The notes under the pieces were generated by a model. The model ran no database searches and was not told the origin of the DNA. It saw only the letters and a list, made by a program, of their open reading frames with translations. The translations under genes were made by a program, and so were the position numbers. Of a DNA stretch of 5,033 nucleotides, positions 1 to 5,033 are shown in pieces (the first letter of the stretch is position 1; the number at the start of each line of letters is the position of its first letter). Source of the DNA: an uncultured Micrococcales bacterium (GTDB taxonomy: Bacteria; Actinomycetota; Actinomycetes; Actinomycetales; Microbacteriaceae); NCBI GenBank assembly GCA_903866485.1, contig CAIPNT010000075.1, positions 1 to 5,033 on the forward strand, in the 5' to 3' direction.

Positions 1-323
1 GGGTGGTTCCGGTTCCGAAGTCAGTTGTTGATATGTCAGCCACTCACCGACTGGTCGTCACGATTGAAGACGGAATCAAGGTTGGCGGAATTGGCACCCG
101 TGTTCGTCAAGATCTTCGCGAGGCTCAAATCGACACGGCGCTAACCGAAATTGGTTTGCCTGACGAGTTCATCGACCACGCTACTCGCGGTCAGATTCTT
201 GAAGACGCGTGTCTAACCCCACAGGCAATTGCTCGTGATATTGTCGCTCAGGTCGTTGGCTCTAGAGTGCCTCACGCAAGAGCGCTGGATCTCGACGCTC
301 CTCTGGTGCGCGAACAGCGCTAG
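1..323 (+). CDS. dxs: 1-deoxy-D-xylulose-5-phosphate synthase, C-terminal end (partial)
   Basis: This is the last 106 codons of DXS, the cytosolic thiamine-diphosphate enzyme that condenses pyruvate with glyceraldehyde 3-phosphate in the first step of the MEP isoprenoid pathway. The 5' end is cut by the window, so the GTG at base 3 is an internal valine; the two bases before it (GG) fit the Trp of the family's RWV(L/V)PVP segment. Visible motifs are PVPKSVVD, then HRLVVTIEDG and KVGGIGTRV, then IGLPDEFIDHATRGQILE and a helix beginning LTPQAIARDIV. These are the transketolase C-terminal (ThDP dimer-interface) domain of DXS. The catalytic and cofactor-binding parts lie outside the window. A short variable tail of about 20 residues follows the domain, and the gene ends with TAG at 321-323. 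It converges on the RNase D gene with only 8 bp between the two stop codons. Convergent dxs1 and RNase D genes are also found in Mycobacterium tuberculosis (Rv2682c/Rv2681, from memory). Identification is very secure. Confidence 0.96.
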   Translation, partial: VVPVPKSVVDMSATHRLVVTIEDGIKVGGIGTRVRQDLREAQIDTALTEIGLPDEFIDHATRGQILEDACLTPQAIARDIVAQVVGSRVPHARALDLDAPLVREQR

Positions 324-331
324 TCAACCAG

Positions 332-1603
332 TTAGTTAGCCTGCTGGTTTGGTTCTTCGCTAGCAACTTCAAACAGAGCATCGGCGAGGGCCTTTGAAAC
401 TAGCTGGGTCTGCCATGGCCGCGCTCCAAGGGCAAGCAGGGCAGCTGCTACTGATTCTGTGTCAAGTGCAGGTGGTTCAAAGCAAATCTGGCGCAAGAAA
501 TCTGGCGTCAACAGGTTTTCTACCGGCAGGTTGTGTGATTCGGCGATTTCGGCCAAGACCGGACGAGTTGACTTGAGTCTTGCATCTGCTTCGGGAAAAC
601 GAGTCGGCCAAATTCTGTGGTTGGGAATGCCCACTGAGGCCACCTTGAGAGGCGGCAAATCATTCGTTGACGAACCATCCTGAATGGCTTTCCACCACAA
701 ATCTAGATAGGTGCGGCTCGCTCGGCCGACAAAACTTCGACTTCCAGCCAACTCTGGTTTGGTTTTAGGCGTTGCCTTGGCAACTGACACGATTGAAGCG
801 TCAGGGATGAGTCTGCCGGGTGAAACATCTAGTTTTACCGCGAGTTGCTCTCGCGCCAGCCAGAGTTCACGTGCCACCGCAAGTCTCCGTGGCTCTTTTA
901 CCTCGTGCAAACCGGTCATGCCACGCCACTTGTCTAACTTTGGCGCCTTGGGCTGCGCTCGAAGTGCGGCCTCGAACTCTTGTTTGGCCCAGTCGAGTTT
1001 GCCCTGTTCGTTGAGCACTGCCTCGAGGGCGTCTTTAAGTTCAAAGAGCACGTCAACATCGAGTGCTGCATAAATCAACCAGTCATTTGCCAACGGCCTA
1101 ATCGACCAGTCGACGGCTGAGTGCTCTTTAGCCAGGCGCAACGAAAGCAGGTTCTCGGTGACTGCTCCCAATCCAACCCGAGGCAAGCCCGCGATTCTTG
1201 AACCCAACTCGGTATCAAAGAGTTCTGGTGCAACCAAGCCAAGTTCACGCAGGCAAGGGATGTCTTGGCTTGCCGCATGCAAAATCCAACCGGCATTGCT
1301 CATGACCCTAGCAAGCCCACTGAAAGGCTCGGCCGATAGCACTGGGCAAATGGCAGCCGGATCGATCAGATAGATCGGGGAGCCTTGGCGATACACCTGA
1401 ATCAGATAGGCGCGCTGTGAATATTTGAAGCCACTGGCACGCTCAGCATCTACCGCGAACCAACCGGCACCTGCACCGAGCGTCTCAACCGCTTCGGCCA
1501 GCTGTTCTTCGGTCTCGACCAAAAACACCTCGGCTCGTGGAGCGCTAAGCAGGGGAAGTTGAACTGGTGCCTCAACGACCTCAACCAAAGCCTCATCGCT
1601 CAC
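332..1603 (-). CDS. rnd: Ribonuclease D-like 3'-5' exoribonuclease with HRDC domain
   Basis: This protein of 423 residues belongs to the actinobacterial RNase D family (DEDDy 3'-5' exonucleases). RNase D trims the 3' ends of tRNA and other small RNA precursors; the exact substrate here is unknown. All three exonuclease motifs are intact: Exo I with D52 and E54 (FAVDAER), Exo II with H109 and D114 (ILHAASQD), and Exo III with Y178 and D182 (YAALD). An HRDC nucleic-acid-binding domain follows at about 236-310 (AVARELWLAREQLA, DVSPGRLIPD). A second helical C-terminal region at about 335-415 ends in LGARPWQTQLVSKAL, as in other actinobacterial members. I chose the GTG at 1603 because the family proteins begin close to SDEALVEVV. 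It overlaps the upstream DUF3000 stop by one base (TAGTG), which suggests translational coupling. No strong Shine-Dalgarno is visible; AGCGAG ends 7 nt upstream. The ATG at 1669 would add 22 residues that do not look like the family and would overlap DUF3000 by 67 bp. Confidence 0.93.
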   Translation of the reverse strand: MSDEALVEVVEAPVQLPLLSAPRAEVFLVETEEQLAEAVETLGAGAGWFAVDAERASGFKYSQRAYLIQVYRQGSPIYLIDPAAICPVLSAEPFSGLARVMSNAGWILHAASQDIPCLRELGLVAPELFDTELGSRIAGLPRVGLGAVTENLLSLRLAKEHSAVDWSIRPLANDWLIYAALDVDVLFELKDALEAVLNEQGKLDWAKQEFEAALRAQPKAPKLDKWRGMTGLHEVKEPRRLAVARELWLAREQLAVKLDVSPGRLIPDASIVSVAKATPKTKPELAGSRSFVGRASRTYLDLWWKAIQDGSSTNDLPPLKVASVGIPNHRIWPTRFPEADARLKSTRPVLAEIAESHNLPVENLLTPDFLRQICFEPPALDTESVAAALLALGARPWQTQLVSKALADALFEVASEEPNQQAN

Positions 1604-1611
1604 TAGTGAGC
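1598..1611. repeat. Perfect 14-bp palindrome over the DUF3000 stop / RNase D start
   Basis: GCTCACTAGTGAGC is its own reverse complement. In the minus-strand mRNA it can form a 5-bp stem (GCUCA/UGAGC) with a CUAG loop. It contains the TAG stop of DUF3000, an immediately following in-frame TGA, and the GTG start of RNase D. The sequence is certain. A regulatory role is a guess, because one such palindrome in about 5 kb is not rare by chance. Confidence 0.5.
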
Positions 1612-2184
1612 TCGCTTTGCCAGAGGGGTTACCCCGGCAGGCAGGTGGGCGAACCCAGACATGATGCAAATAAAGTCTTGCCAGGCCTCGAAGTGATTCT
1701 TGAGTTCATTGCTAAGTGGAGACCAAGATGCTCTAACTTCAATCTCGGCGTGATCGTGCTGAGTGGAAAGCGATCCGTAGCCACGCGAAATGATTCGGGT
1801 TGCGGTGCCGGCCGAGGCCGCATAGTCGGCATTGCGATTGGTCAACGCCTCGATTAGCCACGCCCAGGCAACATCTGATCCAAGGTCATCGGCACCAATT
1901 TCAGCTTCGAGAGGAGACTTACCAAAGCAGACAACTCTAAAATTTGACGCCCAAGCTTCTGGCTGTTTTGGCTCCCACATGAGCACGAAACGACCGGTGC
2001 CCTGATCATTCGGGCCTGAAAGTTCATCACTTATCGAAGCGGTGAATGCCATGGCGTTGGTCGAGAGATCGGCTGGCGCATCAATTTGGTCGATAACCAA
2101 CTCATCGCGCAGCTCTGCCGTGCGCAGGCTCTCAACCGCGGCGCGAAATTCGGCCGAGTCTGCCTCGTGATAGTTGATTTCCAT
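1603..2184 (-). CDS. DUF3000 family protein of unknown function
   Basis: This 193-residue soluble protein matches the actinobacteria-restricted DUF3000 family. Its molecular function is not established, and I do not assign one. Recognisable family blocks are AEFRAAVESLRTAELR near residues 11-26, then GRFVLMWEP (64-72) and EAWASNFRVVCFG (76-88). These are followed by DVAWAWLIEAL (104-114) and TATRIISRGYGSL (127-139), then AEIEVRASWSP (146-156) and HFEAWQDFICIMSGFAHLPAGV (164-185). There is no signal peptide or membrane segment. Length is normal for the family. The ATG at 2184 fits the family N-terminus but has only a poor ribosome-binding site; AGGGG lies about 19 nt upstream beside a small GGCT/AGCC hairpin. 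The reading frame ends in a tandem TAG-TGA, and the TAG overlaps the RNase D GTG by one base. DUF3000 lies directly beside RNase D and dxs in M. tuberculosis as well (Rv2680-Rv2682c, from memory). This conserved pairing suggests a link to RNA processing, but that is inference only. Confidence 0.9.
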   Translation of the reverse strand: MEINYHEADSAEFRAAVESLRTAELRDELVIDQIDAPADLSTNAMAFTASISDELSGPNDQGTGRFVLMWEPKQPEAWASNFRVVCFGKSPLEAEIGADDLGSDVAWAWLIEALTNRNADYAASAGTATRIISRGYGSLSTQHDHAEIEVRASWSPLSNELKNHFEAWQDFICIMSGFAHLPAGVTPLAKRAH

Positions 2185-2206
2185 TGCTATAAGGCTATTT
2201 CAGCCC

Positions 2207-2243
2207 CTATAGGCATGGTGGCTGCCACGCCGCAATGCCTTAG
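2207..2243 (-). other. Imperfect stem-loop between the reductase-like gene and DUF3000
   Basis: CTA (2207-2209) and AGGCAT (2211-2216) can pair with TAG (2241-2243) and ATGCCT (2235-2240). This gives a 9-bp stem with one bulged base (2210). Inside it GTGG (2218-2221) pairs with CCAC (2225-2228) around a CTG loop. In the minus-strand transcript the hairpin begins at the TAA stop of the reductase-like gene and ends about 22 nt before the DUF3000 ATG. There is no U-tract, so it is not a classical intrinsic terminator. It may be a processing or stability element, a weak or attenuating terminator, or chance. Confidence 0.4.
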
Positions 2244-2965
2244 CTAACCCAGCGACTAAAAATCTCGCCGTCGGTAACAAATACAGTTTCAAGCCTGAAG
2301 TTTGTTGCTGAGGCAAAAATGCGCTGTACCACGTGCTGACCCAGCAAACCTGCATCTGCGGCTATGCCAGCAGGTCGGGTGATGGTGAGGCAGATTTCAC
2401 TCACCGCCCCTGCCCTAATGAAAAGGTCGGAGGTGGTCGGCCCGGTCTCCAAGATTGGTGACTGAAATCCGAGTCTAGAAAGGGCAGCGATGATGGCCTT
2501 GACACCAGCGACCTCGTCTAAGCCATCTTCATATGCAACGAAGCGGACATCTACGTCTTCGAGGTTTGCTTCAACTTGCTCACTACAGCTTGACGGAAAA
2601 ACAATCAGGGGAGTGGCGTACTGGGTGCCCTGCACCGCAGGAACAGAATCAAGATCGCCGGTGCGGGTGATGATGGCGATTGGAGCGTGCTTGGAGCTCT
2701 TGTAATGCTCGCGTCGTGCCGTTTCGCCGGTGGTCACAATCAAATCGGCCTGTGAGCGAAGCTTGCCGAGCAATAGCCGGTCTAGCCCGCTTGAAATTTC
2801 GTTTGAAGTGAGGGTTTCATCCAAGAATTGAAATTCGCTGTTTACAACAAAATTCAACCTGAAGCCGTTTTTAACCCCGTAGCTCTGCGCTATTTGCCAA
2901 CTCTGTTGCTCAGGTGTGAGTCGTTCGAAGACTCGAAATTCGGGAAGCAGCTGGGTTAGGTTCAA
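2240..2965 (-). CDS. RibD C-terminal / dihydrofolate-reductase-fold protein (pyrimidine reductase family), diverged
   Basis: This 241-residue protein has the RibD-C/DHFR fold and looks like a diverged relative of actinobacterial stand-alone reductases such as M. tuberculosis Rv2671, which has been reported to have dihydrofolate reductase activity. Matching blocks are FRLNFVV (35-41), then ADLIVTTGETARREHY (73-88, where the family has a VGxGTxRxE-like segment) and APIAIITRTGDLD (94-106). Further on come LGFQSPILETGP (165-176, family EGGP), LFIRAGAVSEICLTIT (181-196) and a C-terminal DGEIFSRWV (232-240). The N-terminal signature SSLDG with its glycine-rich continuation is replaced by NSEFQF and unrelated residues at 42-59, so catalysis is uncertain. 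The start is TTG at 2965: it overlaps the sufE stop as TTGA and has GAGAAG 5 nt upstream, indicating translational coupling. The C-terminal LIVTT and TITRP segments rule out a simple truncation. Substrate is not predictable; riboflavin or folate chemistry are only possibilities. Confidence 0.82.
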   Translation of the reverse strand: MNLTQLLPEFRVFERLTPEQQSWQIAQSYGVKNGFRLNFVVNSEFQFLDETLTSNEISSGLDRLLLGKLRSQADLIVTTGETARREHYKSSKHAPIAIITRTGDLDSVPAVQGTQYATPLIVFPSSCSEQVEANLEDVDVRFVAYEDGLDEVAGVKAIIAALSRLGFQSPILETGPTTSDLFIRAGAVSEICLTITRPAGIAADAGLLGQHVVQRIFASATNFRLETVFVTDGEIFSRWVS

Positions 2966-3393
2966 GCCGACTTCTCAGCAACCTGACGCTGAATGCGTCT
3001 AAGCATGGCACGCATGCCGTTCATTCGCAGCGGTGAGACTGCCTCGGCAAGCGCCAATTGATTTGGAAAGTCTTCGCTTACCGAGAGCACCTCTTCAGCC
3101 TTTTTTCCGTCCAGCGCCTCATGCAAAACGCTCGCAAAGCCACGAGTTGTTGGAGCCTCCGCGGGGGCTGTGAAAAATAGGTGAACGGTATTTTGCTCAT
3201 CGACTTCAACGAAGAGGAAAATTGGCGATTGGCACTCTTCGACTCGTTCGAGCAAGTCTGGATGGTCGGCATAGCGAACCGGAAGTTCTGGCAGGTTATC
3301 CGAAAATTCAAGCAGCAGCATCAAGCGGTCTTTAACCCCGAGAGAAGTGAAATCTTCGATAAGAGCAGCGACAGATGCCAGTTGTTCAGTCAT
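2962..3393 (-). CDS. sufE: SufE family sulfur-transfer protein
   Basis: This 143-residue cytosolic protein is a SufE-type sulfur acceptor. It takes persulfide sulfur from a cysteine desulfurase and passes it on for Fe-S cluster assembly. The single cysteine, C54 in RVEECQSPIFLFVEVD, is the acceptor; it corresponds to the GCQS loop of E. coli SufE. Upstream is the family core with FSDNLPELPVR (30-40). Downstream are TTRGFASVLHEALDG (82-96), where R84 and G85 match the conserved R-G, and AVSPLRMNGMRAMLRRI (118-134), the typical C-terminal helix. Length is normal. The ATG at 3393 is kept because it matches the family N-terminus, but AGAGG lies directly against the ATG with no spacer, which is too close for a normal Shine-Dalgarno. 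It sits 31 bp after sseA and overlaps the next gene by 4 bp. No sufS or sufBCD is present in the window. An sseA-sufE pair also occurs in M. tuberculosis (Rv3283-Rv3284, from memory), supporting a shared sulfur-relay role. Confidence 0.93.
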   Translation of the reverse strand: MTEQLASVAALIEDFTSLGVKDRLMLLLEFSDNLPELPVRYADHPDLLERVEECQSPIFLFVEVDEQNTVHLFFTAPAEAPTTRGFASVLHEALDGKKAEEVLSVSEDFPNQLALAEAVSPLRMNGMRAMLRRIQRQVAEKSA

Positions 3394-3424
3394 CCTCTAA
3401 TTATCCGCTTTGGCTGGGTGGCGA

Positions 3425-4327
3425 CTAGCGCTTGGCCGGAACTGGGCCAGGCTCGTTGCCCTTCACAATAGGCACGCCGACCAGGCTGCCCCACTCGGTC
3501 CATGAGCCGTCATAGTTGCGAACACCCGGAAGGCCAAGTAGATAGTTGAGCACAAACCAGGTGTGGCTCGAGCGCTCACCGATTCGGCAATAGGCAATCA
3601 CCTGGTCGGTAGCTTTTAGACCAATCTCGTCTAAATAGATTGCTTCAAGTTCGGCTCGTGATTTAAAGACACCGTGCTCGCCGGCCGCACGAGCCCAAGG
3701 CACCGACTTTGCAGATGGAATGTGGCCGCCGCGAAGAGCGCCTTCATCTGGATAGTCAGGCATGTGGGTGCGTTCACCCGAGTATTCAACCGCTGACCGA
3801 ACGTCGATTAGCGGATTGCCGAAATGCTTCAAAACATCATCGCGAAATGCGCGAATCTTGGCGTCTTGACGCTCAACAACCGGGTATTCGGCAGGTTCAA
3901 CCGAGGTGACCTCACGGGTTAGTTCGCGCCCCTCTGAGATCCAGGTTTCACGGCCCCCGTCAAGCAACCGCACATCTGGGTGACCAAAGAGCTTGAAAAC
4001 CCAAAGTGCGTAGGCTGCCCACCAGTTGCTCTTGTCTCCATAGATAACCACGGTTGTGTCTCGCGAAATGCCTGACCGCGAAAGCAGCTTGGCAAATGCT
4101 TGACCGTCTACATAGTCGCGGGTGACAGGGTCATTGAGGTCGGTGTGCCAGTCAATCTTGACGGCGCCAGGAATATGGCCAGTTTCATAAAGCAGAACGT
4201 CTTCGTCAGACTCGACGATTACGACTCCCGGCAGGTCTTTGTTGGCCGCAACCCAATCGGTGCTTACCAAAACCTCTGGATGAGCGTATTCGGCGAACTT
4301 AGCTGAGTTATCGAGCACTGCAGTCAT
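3425..4327 (-). CDS. sseA: SseA-type sulfurtransferase (tandem rhodanese)
   Basis: This 300-residue cytosolic protein has two rhodanese domains and moves sulfane sulfur from a donor such as thiosulfate or 3-mercaptopyruvate to an acceptor. The N-terminal domain (about 20-135) carries [18 protein letters not shown] and [17 protein letters not shown]. Asp98 occupies the place of the catalytic Cys, so this half is the usual inactive one. The C-terminal domain (about 158-285) has [35 protein letters not shown] and the active loop [12 protein letters not shown] with C247, the only cysteine in the protein. It ends with [18 protein letters not shown], typical of the actinobacterial SseA/CysA group. 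The N-terminal [14 protein letters not shown] and the [16 protein letters not shown] segment are closer to SseA (Rv3283) than to CysA2. The ATG at 4327 fits the family start. It heads the minus-strand gene series, divergent from zapE, with sufE 31 bp downstream. The donor and acceptor in vivo cannot be read from sequence; SufE is the obvious candidate partner. Confidence 0.95.
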   Translation of the reverse strand: MTAVLDNSAKFAEYAHPEVLVSTDWVAANKDLPGVVIVESDEDVLLYETGHIPGAVKIDWHTDLNDPVTRDYVDGQAFAKLLSRSGISRDTTVVIYGDKSNWWAAYALWVFKLFGHPDVRLLDGGRETWISEGRELTREVTSVEPAEYPVVERQDAKIRAFRDDVLKHFGNPLIDVRSAVEYSGERTHMPDYPDEGALRGGHIPSAKSVPWARAAGEHGVFKSRAELEAIYLDEIGLKATDQVIAYCRIGERSSHTWFVLNYLLGLPGVRNYDGSWTEWGSLVGVPIVKGNEPGPVPAKR

Positions 4328-4348
4328 GAACCTGTGACTTTCTCTGGG

Positions 4349-4375
4349 ATTATTAGACTTCTATTACAAGGTTAA
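4349..4375 (-). promoter_or_regulatory. Candidate promoter for the sseA-sufE-reductase-DUF3000-RNase D series
   Basis: On the minus strand, TTAACC (4375-4370, 4 of 6 to the -35 consensus) lies 15 nt before AATAAT (4354-4349, 5 of 6 to the -10 consensus). This would give a short leader of about 15 nt before the sseA ATG at 4327. An alternative -10, TGTAAT, lies just upstream but has a poor -35 and 19-nt spacing. The short spacer makes this tentative. Confidence 0.35.
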
Positions 4376-4386
4376 GCGACTTGACC
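4370..4386. promoter_or_regulatory. Operator-like inverted repeat in the sseA/zapE divergent region
   Basis: GGTTAAG (4370-4376) and CTTGACC (4380-4386) form an inverted repeat around CGA. Six of seven positions pair, and the exception is a T/G. It covers the -35-like TTAACC of sseA on the minus strand and a TTGACC hexamer on the plus strand, so a bound protein could affect both directions. No regulator is identified, and the dyad is short enough to be chance. Confidence 0.3.
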
Positions 4387-4402
4387 GAAACAAACTAATG
4401 GC

Positions 4403-4406
4403 AAGG
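4403..4406 (+). promoter_or_regulatory. Ribosome-binding site that fixes the zapE TTG start
   Basis: AAGG lies 6 nt before the TTG at 4413, a normal Shine-Dalgarno distance. The later in-frame GTG at 4443 has no such site, so this motif decides the start of zapE. Confidence 0.55.
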
Positions 4407-4412
4407 CAATAA

Positions 4413-5033
4413 TTGGCAACTTTTCGAAATAACTATCCGTCGGTGGCAAGTCGCACCCCTGAAGTCACAACTGCACAGCTTCTTGCAGACCTGGTTCCGC
4501 CAAGAGAATTCGCCAAGGCTTCATTCGCCAACTATGTGCCCCATTCTGAATATGAATCGCAGGCCACAGCTCACCGCGAAGCCAAACTCTTTTCACACGG
4601 CAAAGCCGCCAGCAAGGGGCTATTTGCCAAGCGTGAGCAGGTTGCCGCTGGAATCTATCTCGATGGCGGCTTTGGCGTCGGCAAAACCCACTTGCTTGCT
4701 GCGGTGTGGCATGAATTCAAGGGACGCAAGGCATTTGGCAGCTTCATTGCCTACACCGGACTAATCGGTGCCCTCGGTTTCGCCGAAGCGGTCAAGGCGC
4801 TAAGCAAGTTTGACTTGGTCTGTATCGATGAATTCGAACTTGACGACCCGGGGGACACCATGATGATGTCCCGATTATTAAACGAACTCGAAAAGCAAAA
4901 TGTAAAGTTCGCGGCTACCAGCAACACCCCGCCAAACGCCCTTGGTGAAGGTCGCTTCGCAGCAAGCGACTTTGCTCGCGAGATTCACGGCATTGCCGAC
5001 CGTTTCAAAATCATGCGCATTGACGGCGAAGAC
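4413..5033 (+). CDS. zapE: ZapE/AFG1-like P-loop ATPase (partial, 3' end outside window)
   Basis: The first 207 codons of an AFG1/ZapE-type AAA-like ATPase are present, and the frame is still open at the window edge. In E. coli ZapE acts at the division site on FtsZ; mitochondrial AFG1 acts in membrane-protein quality control. The role in actinobacteria is poorly known. Visible features are LADLVPPREFAKASF (25-38), Walker A GGFGVGKT (85-92, K91) preceded by GIYLD, and Walker B LVCIDE (D139, E140) followed by FELDDPGDTMMMSRLL. FAATSNTPP (167-174) is the sensor-1 region, and LGEGRFAASDFAREI and RFKIMRIDGED follow. These are actinobacterial-family blocks. The start is TTG at 4413, directly after an in-frame TAA and with AAGG 6 nt upstream; GTG at 4443 is the alternative. 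The residues before RTPEVTTAQLL are variable in the family, so the exact N-terminus is less certain than the gene. It is divergent from sseA; an AFG1-like gene neighbours a RibD-like gene in M. tuberculosis too (Rv2670c/Rv2671, from memory). Confidence 0.93.
   Translation, partial: MATFRNNYPSVASRTPEVTTAQLLADLVPPREFAKASFANYVPHSEYESQATAHREAKLFSHGKAASKGLFAKREQVAAGIYLDGGFGVGKTHLLAAVWHEFKGRKAFGSFIAYTGLIGALGFAEAVKALSKFDLVCIDEFELDDPGDTMMMSRLLNELEKQNVKFAATSNTPPNALGEGRFAASDFAREIHGIADRFKIMRIDGED

Noticed and set aside
326..349. Bidirectional intrinsic terminator between dxs and the RNase D gene
   Set aside because: The stem is only 6 bp with a 12-nt loop and no real U-tract, so it is too weak to list as a feature.
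711..1073. A 120-codon plus-strand open frame inside the RNase D gene
   Set aside because: It lies opposite the well-conserved HRDC and exonuclease coding sequence, its Ser/Ala/Arg-rich product resembles nothing I recognise, and it has no convincing ribosome-binding site. It is a shadow of the minus-strand gene.
1604..1669. A longer RNase D beginning at ATG 1669
   Set aside because: The extra 22 residues are read through the DUF3000 coding end in another frame and do not resemble the family. GTG 1603 matches both the family N-terminus and the one-base overlap.
3181..3471. A 96-codon plus-strand open frame across the sseA/sufE junction
   Set aside because: It runs antisense to two securely identified genes and its product looks like no known family.
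4328..4412. tRNA, small RNA or riboswitch in the sseA/zapE gap
   Set aside because: The 85 bp show no cloverleaf, no known riboswitch core and no terminator hairpin; only promoter-like elements and a short dyad were seen.
4443..4445. GTG as the zapE start
   Set aside because: It is in frame and possible, but has no Shine-Dalgarno, whereas TTG 4413 has AAGG at a 6-nt spacing. It is kept only as an alternative.
4483..4764. A 93-codon plus-strand open frame starting at an ATG
   Set aside because: It is out of frame with zapE, whose Walker A and B motifs are read in another frame through the same bases.
1..5033. Mobile element, CRISPR array, prophage or defence genes
   Set aside because: No transposase, integrase, direct-repeat array or terminal repeats are visible, and all seven coding regions fit conserved actinobacterial housekeeping families.

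Overview
The window is a compact actinobacterial chromosomal segment with roughly balanced GC. Every protein resembles the actinobacterial version of its family: a DUF3000 protein, an RNase D with a long C-terminal part, an SseA-type sulfurtransferase with a CRIGERSS loop, and an actinobacterial-type ZapE/AFG1 ATPase. The tight spacing and non-ATG starts (one GTG, two TTG) would suit a small-genome member of Microbacteriaceae, such as the freshwater Rhodoluna/Aquiluna group. That placement is an inference from remembered family sequences, not a measured result.

Layout. On the + strand at the left edge is the 3' end of dxs (1-323). Converging on it after only 8 bp is a five-gene minus-strand series, read from right to left: sseA-type sulfurtransferase (4327-3425), sufE (3393-2962), a RibD-C/DHFR-fold reductase-like gene (2965-2240), a DUF3000 gene (2184-1603) and an RNase D gene (1603-332). 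The genes are nearly contiguous: a 31-bp gap, a 4-bp TTGA overlap, a 55-bp gap, and a 1-bp TAGTG overlap. At the right edge, divergent from sseA, is the 5' part of a zapE-like ATPase, starting at a TTG at 4413 and running off the end. The 85 bp between sseA and zapE (4328-4412) is the only obvious regulatory region. No stretch longer than about 100 bp lacks a gene. I saw no RNA gene, CRISPR array, insertion sequence or attachment site.

How the genes fit together. sseA and sufE are a sulfur-handling pair: a rhodanese with one persulfide-forming Cys and a SufE with one acceptor Cys. The neighbourhood resembles, from memory, two separate blocks of the Mycobacterium tuberculosis chromosome: Rv2670c-Rv2671 ... 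Rv2680-Rv2681-Rv2682c (AFG1-like ATPase, RibD-like reductase, DUF3000, RNase D, dxs1) and Rv3283-Rv3284 (sseA, SufE-like). Here the sulfur pair sits between the ATPase and the reductase. Most of the window is therefore ordinary conserved actinobacterial housekeeping, and I find no strong case for a new system.

The points most worth a second look are: the reductase, which has lost the usual substrate/cofactor signature near its N-terminus; a stem-loop between that gene and DUF3000; a perfect 14-bp palindrome centred on the DUF3000 stop/RNase D start; an operator-like dyad between the divergent sseA and zapE genes; and a four-codon ORF abutting the zapE TTG start.
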